Source of the DNA: Bacteroidales bacterium UBA6428
Lineage (GTDB): Bacteria > Bacteroidota > Bacteroidia > Bacteroidales > UBA932
Direction of reading: 5' to 3'
Length of the DNA: 17,503 bases
NCBI GenBank assembly: GCA_002437305.1
Contig: DJOW01000051.1
Location: 1-17,503 of the forward strand
Shown here: positions 1 to 8,173 of the stretch, piece after piece
Position numbering within the stretch: the stretch's first letter is position 1
Layout of the letters: every line of letters starts with the position of its first letter
Notes under the pieces: model-generated
The model's input: the letters and a program-made list of their open reading frames with translations, nothing else
Databases searched by the model: none
Told to the model about the DNA's origin: nothing
Program-made: the position numbers and the translations under genes

Positions 1-43
1 ATTGTTAACTTAACAACCTATTCTTTCATCTCTGTTTTTTTGC

Positions 44-51
44 TAACTTTG
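44..51 (+). promoter_or_regulatory. Putative -7 promoter element of the amidase gene
   Basis: TAACTTTG matches the Bacteroidota -7 consensus TAnnTTTG. A matching -33 TTTG at the expected 20-bp distance is not present; only a T-rich stretch is seen there. Transcription would begin around base 57, leaving a leader of about 50 nt. That leader contains a tiny open frame (61-96, 11 codons, in frame with the amidase but closed by its own TAA) that may be chance. Confidence 0.5.
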
Positions 52-108
52 TAGGTTGCGATGCTCGGAAATCTGGGCAGATGGCACGAAATGTAAAGAA
101 TTATCATC

Positions 109-993
109 ATGAACATCTTGAAAGTGGGAATGGTGCAGCAAAGCTGCACAACGGACATCAAGGCGAACATCGCCAAACTTACCGAAAACATCTGCGAGTG
201 TGCAGCTAAAGGCGCTCAATTGATTGTGCTTCAGGAACTTCATAATTCGGTCTATTTTTGCCAGACAGAGGATGCATCGCTCTGCGACCTGGCTGAGACC
301 ATTCCGGGACCTTCCACTGAATATTTCGGAGATCTGGCGAAGAGGCTTGGGATCGTGCTGGTGCTTTCGCTTTTTGAGAGGCGCGCTCCTGGGCTTTACC
401 ACAACACGGCTGTCGTGATCGAAAAGGACGGCGGCATAGCAGGCAAGTACCGCAAGATGCATATTCCTGATGATCCTTGCTTCTATGAGAAGTTTTATTT
501 CACGCCGGGTGATTTAGGCTTCAAACCTATTCAGACTTCTGTAGGCTCCCTCGGAGTGCTGGTCTGCTGGGACCAGTGGTACCCGGAGGCCGCGAGGCTG
601 ATGGCGTTGAACGGAGCTCAGCTGCTGATCTATCCTACAGCCATCGGTGGAGTCGGAACGGATTCCAAGGAAGAGCAGCAGACCCAGAGGCAGGCATGGC
701 AGCTGGTCCAAAGAGGTCATTCGGTAGCCAACGGATTGCCTGTCATCACAGTGAACCGTGTCGGCCATGAGGACGACCCTTCCGGAAACACCATCGGACT
801 TGATTTTTGGGGATATTCATTCGCCACGGGGCCGCAGGGAGAGATTCTTGCCCAGTTCGGAACCGAAGAAGAGGGCGTGAAGGTCGTTGACATCGACCTT
901 CACCGCACTGAATATGTCCGCAGGGGATGGCCGTTCCTCCGCGACCGCCGGATCGACGCATATTCACCAATCCTATCCCGCTACGGAAAGTAG
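109..993 (+). CDS. aguB: N-carbamoylputrescine amidase (nitrilase superfamily)
   Basis: The 294-residue product is a cytosolic carbon-nitrogen hydrolase of the nitrilase superfamily. It is predicted to hydrolyse N-carbamoylputrescine to putrescine, CO2 and ammonia, the final step of the agmatine route. The catalytic triad is visible: Glu43 in LQELHNS, Lys116 in YRKMHIPDD, and the nucleophile Cys153 in GVLVCWDQWYPEAAR. The CWDQWYPEAAR signature and the length near 290-300 residues are typical of the AguB subgroup rather than beta-ureidopropionase or general nitrilases. There is no signal peptide. The ATG at 109 is the first start that stays open; the in-frame ATG at 61 is closed by a stop at 94-96. 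The usual partner, agmatine deiminase (aguA), is not in this window. The next gene has its own promoter, so this gene is probably the end of, or a separate, transcript. Confidence 0.9.
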   Translation: MNILKVGMVQQSCTTDIKANIAKLTENICECAAKGAQLIVLQELHNSVYFCQTEDASLCDLAETIPGPSTEYFGDLAKRLGIVLVLSLFERRAPGLYHNTAVVIEKDGGIAGKYRKMHIPDDPCFYEKFYFTPGDLGFKPIQTSVGSLGVLVCWDQWYPEAARLMALNGAQLLIYPTAIGGVGTDSKEEQQTQRQAWQLVQRGHSVANGLPVITVNRVGHEDDPSGNTIGLDFWGYSFATGPQGEILAQFGTEEEGVKVVDIDLHRTEYVRRGWPFLRDRRIDAYSPILSRYGK

Positions 994-1096
994 AGATTTC
1001 GTCCATTTGGCCTCTTGAATGTGTGCCTCTCCTTTGTAATGGCTGAAATCGAATAAAATTCATGTAAAAAATGCCAACAATTTGGGATGCCGATTG

Positions 1097-1128
1097 TTTG
1101 TTATAGAATAATAATTTGTATAACTTTG
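1097..1128 (+). promoter_or_regulatory. Bacteroidota-type promoter of the SusCD operon
   Basis: TTTG at 1097-1100 and TAACTTTG at 1121-1128 are separated by exactly 20 nt, a good match to the Bacteroidota -33/-7 promoter. Transcription would start near 1134, about 27 nt before the SusC start codon. It lies in the 167-nt gap after the amidase gene. No gene for an ECF sigma/anti-sigma pair, hybrid two-component regulator or SusR is found next to it in the window, so the regulator is unknown. Confidence 0.7.
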
Positions 1129-1160
1129 CAGATTGACGAAGTTTAACAAATAATTATTCA

Positions 1161-4100
1161 ATGTTTATGAAGTCGGAAAAGTCAAACAAGACAGTCGGCT
1201 TTCGTTTTTTGGTTTTCTCTTTGTTTGCGGTCCTGTCGCTATTCGGCTCCGTGGACACAGCCTCCGCCCAAGGCAGTCAGGGCAAGAGCGTGTCCGGGGC
1301 GCCGGGCAGCCCAAGGATCACGGTCAAGGGACGGATCACTGACGACCATGACGAGCCGCTCCCCGGCGCCAATGTGTTGGTGAAGGGGACATCGATCGGA
1401 ACCTCCGCGGATGCGGACGGCAATTACTCACTGACATTCCGCAGAAGCCCGGGAAAGTCTGACATCCTTATATACTCTTTCATCGGGACAGAGTCCAAGG
1501 AGTACAATGTCAGCACCTCGACAAGGTTGAACGTGCAACTCAAGACCTCCAGCCTTGACGCTGTGGTTGTCAACGGTTTCTACACCCAGACAAAGGAGAC
1601 GTTCACCGGCGCCGCCACGACGATAAGCGGCGACCAGCTTGTGGCGGTGTCCTCGACCAACCTGATGCAGAGCCTCGCCGCCCTGACTCCGGGCATGGTA
1701 CTGGTGGAGAACAATGCGGCGGGATCAAACCCTAACGCCGTGCCGTCGATTCTCATCCGTGGAGCGAACACCCTGATCACAAACGAGAGCGAGGAGGGCG
1801 TGAACAATCCATTGATCGTGCTTGACGGGGTGGAGATCAGCATCCAGGAGCTTTATGATCTGGACATGTTCGACATCGAGCGGATCGATGTCCTGAAAGA
1901 CGCTTCCGCGACTATCCTCTACGGTGAGAAGGGCGCCAACGGCGTGATCGTTGTCGAGAGGAAACGTTCCGAGGAGGGCAAACTGAGACTCAGCTACAAT
2001 TTCGTGCCTAAGTTCAGCGTGCCTGACCTGAGTTCGTTCAATCTCTGCAGTCCTGCCGAGAAACTGGAGATAGAGCGGCTTTCCGGGCTTTACGATTCAG
2101 CGGACGGGTCTATGGACGAGGCCTACGACTACAAGCTTCAGCTTGTGCGCAAAGGAGTGAACCCTGACTGGCTTCACGCTCCTCTGCGTGTTCCTTTCAG
2201 CCACACTCATTCGCTTGCCTTGAGTTCGCGGGGGGAGAGGTTGGAATACCGCGCGAACGCCAGTTTCGGAGACACCTACGGAGTCATGAAAGGGGACAAC
2301 AGAAGGAACCTCGGTGTCAATTTCAGCATGAACTACCATCTGCGCAACAAGCTGACCCTTTCCTACAAGAGCAGTTTCTCGCTGAACCGCAGTGTGGATT
2401 CCCCTTACGGCAGCTACACGCAGTACTCCAGTATGAATCCTTACCTTCCCATTGCGGATGAGAACGGAGAGTACTATAAGTACTACTACTTCAACCCGTA
2501 CAGTACATCATCGACCAGGGTTTCCAACCCTCTGTACGAGGCCACCCTTTCCAGCTTCAGCAAGTCTCAGTCCCAGTCCTGGAGGAACTCGTTGTCCGGA
2601 AGGTGGAACATCACAAGGGAACTCTATGTGACCGGCCAGGCCAATCTGGGACTGTCCTGGAACAAATCCGACTCCTACGAGTCGCCTGACATGGCGAAGT
2701 ACGAGAGCAGCAAGCTGAATGACAAGGGGCGTTACAGCCTCTCCACCGGCACAGGTGTCTCCACCGACGGCAAGATTGTCATCAACTATGGCAAGTCGCT
2801 GGACACCAAAGGCTCGATGTTCCGAATCAGCGCCGGAGGCAACATCGAGTACAACCGCAAGCAGAACGCGTCGTTCCTTGCCACAGGATTCATCAAGGAC
2901 GAGTTGTCTGACCTGTCTTTCGCTTTAAGTTATCCTGCCGGCCATCCTTCCGGCTCGGACAAGGTCTCCACGGGGGTCGGTGTTTTCGCCAACGCGAACT
3001 TCAGTCTTTGGAACAGGTATTTCGTGGACGGATCCTACAGGGCCTCTGGCTCTTCCAAGTTCGGCTCACGCAACAGTTTCGCCCCGTTCTGGGCGTTCGG
3101 AGCCGGCTGGCACCTGCACAACGAGAAATTCATCAAAGACAATCTGCCTTGGGTCAACACGCTGACATTCAGATACTCATTAGGCTACACCGGCAGCGTC
3201 TCCTTTGACTACTACCAGGCCCGCACCGTCTATCAGTATGATTCCAAGTACCAGTATGTCTCCGGAATCGGCGCCCTGCCTAAGCAGATGGGCAACCCGG
3301 ACCTCAAATGGCAGAGAACCTTCAACAACAACTTCGGGATCACGGCGGCTTTCCTGGACAGCAGGTTCAACCTGTCTTTCGACTTCTACTCGAACACGAC
3401 CTACGACATGCTGATGCCGGTCTCTTTACCGCCTTCCGTGGGAACAAGCTCGATGAAGGTGAACTTCGGTCAGATGAACAACAAGGGGCTTGACCTGTCG
3501 CTTTCCGGCCAGATCATAAGGACCAAGGACCTGTTCTGGAGCATGACCCTGACCGGAGGACATGTCATGGACAAGATCCAGAAGATCTCGGATGACATCA
3601 AGGACGACATCACCAACCCTTACGACAGCTCCAAGCCGAACATCCTCCTGCAGGAGGGCGGGTCGCAGTACGACATATTCGCGATGCGCTCCGCCGGGAT
3701 CGACCCCGCGACCGGGAAGGAGATATTCATAAAGAAGAATGGTGAGTACACCTACCACTACGACAGGGACGAGAGGGTCGCTGTCGGCAACACCAACCCG
3801 GTCCTTCAGGGCTCGTGGATGAACACCGTCAGGTACAAGGGCTTCTCTGTCAGCATCGCCACCACCTACACCTTCGGCTCCGACTACTACAACTCCACGC
3901 TCCAGAACAAGGTGGAGAACATCAACCCTGAGATCAACGTGGACCGCCGCGTGTTCACGGACAGGTGGAAGCAGCCCGGTGACCATACCCGTTTTCTGGG
4001 AATAGGCACATCGACAAGCATAACCCAATATTCCGAGAGGTTCGTGGAGAAACGCAATGAGCTTTACATCTCAAGCATCCAGCTTATGTACGACTTCGCG

Positions 4101-4250
4101 CCCAAGGCGATCACGAGGCTCGGCCTCCGCAAGCTTGCGGTAGGGATCGGACTCTCGGACATCGCCCACATCTCGACAGTCAAGTTCGAGAGGGGAACCA
4201 GCTACCCGTACTGCCGCGGAATCAACCTGATTTTCCGCCCAACATTCTAA
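1161..4250 (+). CDS. SusC/RagA-family TonB-linked outer membrane transporter
   Basis: The product (1029 residues) is a TonB-dependent outer-membrane beta-barrel of the SusC/RagA family that imports oligomers delivered by its SusD partner. A signal peptide ends at about ASA-Q (residues 34-37). A carboxypeptidase D regulatory-like domain follows (about 52-130, with PLPGANVLVKGTSIGTSADA), then the TonB-box-like VVVNG segment near 135. The plug runs to about 266 and includes IERIDVLKDASATILYGEKG, the family's ...LKDASA.ILYG...GANGV signature. The rest is aromatic-rich barrel sequence ending in a terminal Phe, as usual for outer-membrane barrels. There is no N-terminal STN domain, so signalling to an anti-sigma factor is unlikely. 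ATG 1161 and ATG 1167 are both possible starts. The gene leads a seven-gene co-directional block. The substrate cannot be read from the sequence; the neighbours (a protease and two phosphatases) argue against a simple glycan. Confidence 0.95.
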   Translation: MFMKSEKSNKTVGFRFLVFSLFAVLSLFGSVDTASAQGSQGKSVSGAPGSPRITVKGRITDDHDEPLPGANVLVKGTSIGTSADADGNYSLTFRRSPGKSDILIYSFIGTESKEYNVSTSTRLNVQLKTSSLDAVVVNGFYTQTKETFTGAATTISGDQLVAVSSTNLMQSLAALTPGMVLVENNAAGSNPNAVPSILIRGANTLITNESEEGVNNPLIVLDGVEISIQELYDLDMFDIERIDVLKDASATILYGEKGANGVIVVERKRSEEGKLRLSYNFVPKFSVPDLSSFNLCSPAEKLEIERLSGLYDSADGSMDEAYDYKLQLVRKGVNPDWLHAPLRVPFSHTHSLALSSRGERLEYRANASFGDTYGVMKGDNRRNLGVNFSMNYHLRNKLTLSYKSSFSLNRSVDSPYGSYTQYSSMNPYLPIADENGEYYKYYYFNPYSTSSTRVSNPLYEATLSSFSKSQSQSWRNSLSGRWNITRELYVTGQANLGLSWNKSDSYESPDMAKYESSKLNDKGRYSLSTGTGVSTDGKIVINYGKSLDTKGSMFRISAGGNIEYNRKQNASFLATGFIKDELSDLSFALSYPAGHPSGSDKVSTGVGVFANANFSLWNRYFVDGSYRASGSSKFGSRNSFAPFWAFGAGWHLHNEKFIKDNLPWVNTLTFRYSLGYTGSVSFDYYQARTVYQYDSKYQYVSGIGALPKQMGNPDLKWQRTFNNNFGITAAFLDSRFNLSFDFYSNTTYDMLMPVSLPPSVGTSSMKVNFGQMNNKGLDLSLSGQIIRTKDLFWSMTLTGGHVMDKIQKISDDIKDDITNPYDSSKPNILLQEGGSQYDIFAMRSAGIDPATGKEIFIKKNGEYTYHYDRDERVAVGNTNPVLQGSWMNTVRYKGFSVSIATTYTFGSDYYNSTLQNKVENINPEINVDRRVFTDRWKQPGDHTRFLGIGTSTSITQYSERFVEKRNELYISSIQLMYDFAPKAITRLGLRKLAVGIGLSDIAHISTVKFERGTSYPYCRGINLIFRPTF

Positions 4251-4252
4251 AA

Positions 4253-4258
4253 AGGAGG
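4253..4258 (+). promoter_or_regulatory. Shine-Dalgarno sequence that decides the SusD start
   Basis: AGGAGG lies in the 15-nt gap between susC and susD. It is 1 nt from the ATG at 4260 but 7 nt from the in-frame ATG at 4266, so 4266 is the better start. Strong Shine-Dalgarno sites are not the rule in Bacteroidota, and most starts here lack one. Confidence 0.6.
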
Positions 4259-4265
4259 AATGACA

Positions 4266-5690
4266 ATGAAAAGAAAGATAATATTCACGACTATAATGGC
4301 CGCCGTCCTTGCGACAGGGTGCGGCAAATTCCTTGACGTTCACCCTAAAGGCGAGAAAATCAACATGTTCGAGACGGCTGAGGAATATGAGGACGCGCTC
4401 TACGGAGTTTACAGCGAGCTGACGGACGGCAACCTTTTCGGCCAGTATCTGATCATACTCCCCGAGGTCATGGGCCAGAACTTCACGACGACTGACTACA
4501 GGTACGCCGAGCTGGCAGAGGGTGAGATGGACTCCAACGGCTCGACCTCGACCAGGAAACTGATCTGGAAGACGGCCTACGAGACGATCAACCATATCAA
4601 CAACATCGTCGAGCACGCCGAGGAAGACGCAGACACCTACAGGCATTCCCGCCTTTATCTCGGCGAGGCTTTGGCCTTGAGGGCTTTCGTGCACTACGAG
4701 ATCCTCAATCTTTACGGCCCCCCTTACTGGGCCCCGGACAGCGGGAAGAAGACCACGATCCCTTACGTGACGAAATATTCATTCGACATCTCGCCGCTCC
4801 TCTCCTATGACGAGGTGTGCGGGAAAATGCTCGATGACCTTAAAAGGGCGGAGGAATACCTTGCCGAGGATGAGGCCCTTGTCCCGGCAGAGAGGGACAA
4901 CACCGCGTTGTCCTTCACCGACGCGAGGATAGCCCACCTGAACCTCTACGCGGTCCAGGCTCTTATCGCGCGCGTCTATTGGAGCATGAACGACCTGGAC
5001 AATGCCGCCGACTATGCTCTGAAGGTTATCGGGAGCGGCAAGTTCTCTTTCCGTCCCACGAGTGCCTTCGTGCAGCCGGACAACGGAACATTGGACCTGG
5101 ACGAGACAATCTTCGGCCTCTACATCAATGATGAGAGCTCTATGATGAAGAAACTGAACATCAACGGCTCTGGTGCGTCCTCTTCCCTTGTTCTGGCTAC
5201 GGACTATGCCTCCGTCTACGAGAAAGGCGGCGGGGCGTCCACTGACTACAGGCTCTCGGCCTGGTTCGATGTGTCATATTCATTGTGCCGCAAGCTGGTG
5301 AACAACTGCTTCATCTCCGAGAGCAACACCTACAACGGGAAGTCGATCCTGGGCTACGATGTGCTGAGGCTTCCCGAGATGTACTACATTGTGGCCGAGG
5401 CCAACATCGGCAAGGATCCGGCGAAGGCTGTGGATTATTTCGATGAGGTCCTGAGATCCAGGGGCCGCGAGACCCTGGAGGAGAGCGGAGAGACCTTGAC
5501 GGACGATCTGCTCTTTGAGGAGCGCCGCAGGGAATTCTATTGCGAGGGCATCACGTGGATCGACATGAAGAAGAGGAAGATGGACATCACGACTGTGTCT
5601 GGCAAGACCCTTCACGGTGACCTTGCGTCCACTTACACTCTGACTCTTCCGGAGGATGAGCTCAATGCGCGAAAAAATGTTAACAAGTAA
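4266..5690 (+). CDS. SusD/RagB-family surface lipoprotein
   Basis: This is a substrate-binding lipoprotein of the SusD/RagB family, expected to cap the SusC barrel on the cell surface. From ATG 4266 it has 474 residues. The signal peptide ends in the lipobox LATGC with acylated Cys19. The N-terminal SusD-like region starts at KFLDVHPKGEK and continues with the helical YEDALYGVYSEL type repeat. The C-terminal SusD/TPR part contains RLPEMYYIVAEANIGKDPAK and LLFEERRREFYCEGITWIDM, both strongly family-typical. At about 474 residues it is at the short end for the family. It starts 15 nt after susC and is followed with almost no gap by the DUF4843 gene, indicating one transcript and probably coupled translation. 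Ligand specificity cannot be deduced. Confidence 0.93.
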   Translation: MKRKIIFTTIMAAVLATGCGKFLDVHPKGEKINMFETAEEYEDALYGVYSELTDGNLFGQYLIILPEVMGQNFTTTDYRYAELAEGEMDSNGSTSTRKLIWKTAYETINHINNIVEHAEEDADTYRHSRLYLGEALALRAFVHYEILNLYGPPYWAPDSGKKTTIPYVTKYSFDISPLLSYDEVCGKMLDDLKRAEEYLAEDEALVPAERDNTALSFTDARIAHLNLYAVQALIARVYWSMNDLDNAADYALKVIGSGKFSFRPTSAFVQPDNGTLDLDETIFGLYINDESSMMKKLNINGSGASSSLVLATDYASVYEKGGGASTDYRLSAWFDVSYSLCRKLVNNCFISESNTYNGKSILGYDVLRLPEMYYIVAEANIGKDPAKAVDYFDEVLRSRGRETLEESGETLTDDLLFEERRREFYCEGITWIDMKKRKMDITTVSGKTLHGDLASTYTLTLPEDELNARKNVNK

Positions 5691-5696
5691 ATGATC

Positions 5697-6623
5697 ATGA
5701 GAAAGATAATATATCCGATAATTGCAGCCCTGCCTTTTCTGGCCTCCTGCGACGGAACGTGGATAATGTACGACACCGACCAGAAGGACCACATCTATTT
5801 TCAGGACAGGCAGCAGGTCCTGACCAAGTCTTTCGCCCTGCTTTCAGGGGATGAGATCGATGTCGAGGCTCCTGTCTGCATCATGGGCAATGTCTCGGAC
5901 CAGGACCGGTCTTTCAGATTGGAAAGCGTTCCATCTGAGGAGGGAGACACGATCGTGTTCGGCGGGGTCACGTATCCGGTGATCTCGGCACGTGAGGGGA
6001 TTGATTTTGAGGTAGGGGATTGCGTGCTTCCGGCAGGGGCCACCTCCGCCAACGTGTCTGTCAGGCTCAAGCGCCAGCCGGAGATGAAGAAAGGTGCCTA
6101 TGTCAAGGTTCACCTGAGGCTCGTGCCTTTCGAAAATTTCGAGCCGCTGCCGGCCGACAGCTCAGACACCCAGTCGATCAAGTCGCCTGATTTTCAGGTC
6201 TACGTCAATGACGGTGATCCGGCGTGCCCGTCCTGGTGGAAACCTAACTCGAGGTCCGAGCCCGGGTGGGACTACGATCTCGGGAACTTCTATCCCGCGA
6301 AGTTCAGGATGCTCCTCGACCTTTACCACAAGACCGCGGAGACAAACCCTGTCTTCTATGAATATTGCGTCGCGCATTACGGTGAGAATCTGGACGCCGA
6401 ACCGAGCGCGGACAACAACAAGATGCTGAGGTTCTGGCGTCAGACCTATGCGGCCGCCTGGGCCGACTATGTGTTCTGCCCTTTGTTCGAGTACTATGAA
6501 AAGTACTATGCGGAGCATCCTGACGACCCCAACTACGAGGTCATGGGCAGCGACAAGGTCAACATAAACAACCGCGTCGGCTGGGGCGATCCACGCAGCG
6601 GCAGATATGGTTTCCTCAATTAA
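5697..6623 (+). CDS. DUF4843 domain lipoprotein
   Basis: A lipoprotein of 308 residues from ATG 5697. The signal peptide ends in FLASC with Cys18 as the acylation site. The alternative ATG at 5691, directly after the susD stop, adds only two residues. The body (about 24-250) resembles the DUF4843 family of Bacteroidota. It has the early IYFQDR motif, a beta-rich segment with VYPVI-like strands, the REGIDFEVGDCVLPAGA stretch found where such proteins have a 'x-DF-x-P-G' turn, and a Trp-rich C-terminal half. Members are regularly found directly after SusCD and are thought to be accessory surface ligand-binding proteins; no activity is established. The gene lies 6 nt after susD and its end precedes the PKD-like start by 16 nt, so it is within the operon. 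Confidence 0.75.
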   Translation: MRKIIYPIIAALPFLASCDGTWIMYDTDQKDHIYFQDRQQVLTKSFALLSGDEIDVEAPVCIMGNVSDQDRSFRLESVPSEEGDTIVFGGVTYPVISAREGIDFEVGDCVLPAGATSANVSVRLKRQPEMKKGAYVKVHLRLVPFENFEPLPADSSDTQSIKSPDFQVYVNDGDPACPSWWKPNSRSEPGWDYDLGNFYPAKFRMLLDLYHKTAETNPVFYEYCVAHYGENLDAEPSADNNKMLRFWRQTYAAAWADYVFCPLFEYYEKYYAEHPDDPNYEVMGSDKVNINNRVGWGDPRSGRYGFLN

Positions 6624-6639
6624 TCAGAAGAACAAGGAA

Positions 6640-8142
6640 ATGAAAAGAATATTCCAATTACTGTCAGCGGCCGCACTGCTCTCCGTGGCTGTGTCGTCCT
6701 GCTGGAAAATCGACGAGGGGGACACCATCGACCTTGCGCCGATAGATCTCAAGGCGGTCTCCGACACGATCAACGCCGACCTCGGGGTGGAACTTAAATA
6801 CGAAGGCCTTACTGTCGCGAGTGACCGCGAGGTCTCCTATGAATGGTCCTACGGCCTGCCGGCTGACGGCAAGACCGTGGAGGACCACATCTTCAAGCGC
6901 GGAACGATAGAGAAGGTCTCCACAACGCTTACAATCGACCATACGTTCACCAAATTGGGAACGTTCATCCTGAGGCTGAGGGCCGACAATGGTGAGAGCA
7001 TAAAGTACAAGTACTTCACCCTTAACGTGAACTCTGGTTATGACGAGGGCGTCACCGTACTGAGCAACGGGGAGGACGGGAACGGGCATCTGACGTTCAT
7101 CAGGACGCTCACATCGGAAGAGTCCGCCGCCGGGAAACAGGAAGTCTTCCCTGATGTCTTCTCGTCCATAAACACGGGACAGACCCTGAGGAACGGAGCG
7201 CGGTTGTTCATGTCCGACGCCACGGTCGATAAGGTGGACTACTCCGGCCTTCTTATCGCGACGAACGACGAGAGCGGCACGATGTGGCACATGGAGGCCA
7301 AGACGTTCCAGCTGTTCAAGAAGTCAAGCATGCTTTCCGCCGGGTTCAGTTTCAAGGACTTCGGTGGTGAGCTGGCCTCGTCGTCGGGTTTCGCCGTGTT
7401 CATCCTTGGAGAGAACTCCCACATCTACAGGTACGACATGATGATGGGAAACTACATCGACATGGTGGACATCAAGCCGATGACCGGCATATTCGGAGGA
7501 TTATCAAGAAAGAGCGCCGACAACGCCACGGTCCGCGCCTCGTACTACCGCAACTCCGACAGCCTTGCGGTCAGGAGGTCCGCATCGACCGGAACCGTCT
7601 ACTATACGCTCCCTGGCTACGAGGTCGTGAACATGGCGACTCTGCGCACGGCCAAGACAAACTCCCTCTATGTCCTTTTCAGAAGCAAGACGAATCCTGA
7701 TGAATATCTCATCAAGAACACCGACGGCATCGGAGGCACGAAGGCTTTGAAGACCTGGGGAAAGGACATGACGTTCACCGGCAGTGACCTTAAGATGGAT
7801 GCCGGTTGCAGGTTCGTCGGCACCAAGCACTCATCGGATGTCTATTACGTCTACGGCAACGCCATCTACCGGTGGTCCCTGATCAGCGCCCCTGTCTCGA
7901 AGCCTGTGATCACCCTCCCGGCCGGGGAACAGATCCGCGACATCGCCACCAATTTCCTTGGCAAGGACAAGGGGGACAGCGGTGAGGACCTGCTCTATGT
8001 GGCGACTTGCAATCCTTCCAGGTCCGGTGAGAAAAAAGGAAGCCTTTACGTCTACAGATTCTCAGATGACACCCTGGTGAAATCCTATGAGGGAATATTC
8101 TGGGATCCTGTCTCGGTTCTTTACAAGTACCGGGTGAACTAA
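6640..8142 (+). CDS. PKD-like family surface lipoprotein
   Basis: A lipoprotein of 500 residues when started at ATG 6640. This start gives a clean signal peptide ending in SVAVSSC, with Cys21 as the lipidation site. The longer frame from 6607 would overlap the previous gene and put 11 polar residues in front of the signal peptide, so it was not chosen. Residues about 28-130 form a PKD/Ig-like beta-sandwich: VSYEWSYG, then the TLTIDHTFTKLGTFILRLRA strand pair and a YFTLNV ending, as in the 'PKD-like family' of Bacteroidota. The remaining 370 residues are beta-strand rich with repeated Tyr/Gly turns, possibly a propeller-like binding domain; this is inference. It probably binds substrate at the surface together with SusD. 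Proteins of this type recurrently sit between DUF4843 and zinc-metalloprotease genes. Confidence 0.75.
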   Translation: MKRIFQLLSAAALLSVAVSSCWKIDEGDTIDLAPIDLKAVSDTINADLGVELKYEGLTVASDREVSYEWSYGLPADGKTVEDHIFKRGTIEKVSTTLTIDHTFTKLGTFILRLRADNGESIKYKYFTLNVNSGYDEGVTVLSNGEDGNGHLTFIRTLTSEESAAGKQEVFPDVFSSINTGQTLRNGARLFMSDATVDKVDYSGLLIATNDESGTMWHMEAKTFQLFKKSSMLSAGFSFKDFGGELASSSGFAVFILGENSHIYRYDMMMGNYIDMVDIKPMTGIFGGLSRKSADNATVRASYYRNSDSLAVRRSASTGTVYYTLPGYEVVNMATLRTAKTNSLYVLFRSKTNPDEYLIKNTDGIGGTKALKTWGKDMTFTGSDLKMDAGCRFVGTKHSSDVYYVYGNAIYRWSLISAPVSKPVITLPAGEQIRDIATNFLGKDKGDSGEDLLYVATCNPSRSGEKKGSLYVYRFSDDTLVKSYEGIFWDPVSVLYKYRVN

Positions 8143-8173
8143 ACTGACAAACAATAACAATTTAGATACAACT

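Noticed and set aside
3426..4028. 200-codon minus-strand frame inside susC
   Set aside because: Translation is Val/Arg/Gly-rich low-information sequence typical of an antisense shadow; the plus strand encodes an uninterrupted SusC barrel.
6607..6639. Upstream ATG 6607 as start of the PKD-like protein
   Set aside because: It overlaps the preceding gene and places a polar extension before a normal lipoprotein signal peptide that begins at ATG 6640.
6664..7290. 208-codon minus-strand frame inside the PKD-like gene
   Set aside because: Fully antisense to a lipoprotein gene with clear signal peptide; no start context or domain supports it.
1161..8142. Classical polysaccharide-utilisation locus
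   Set aside because: SusCD alone does not show glycan use; no glycoside hydrolase, lyase, sulfatase or glycan-type regulator is seen, and the enzymes present are a protease and phosphatases.
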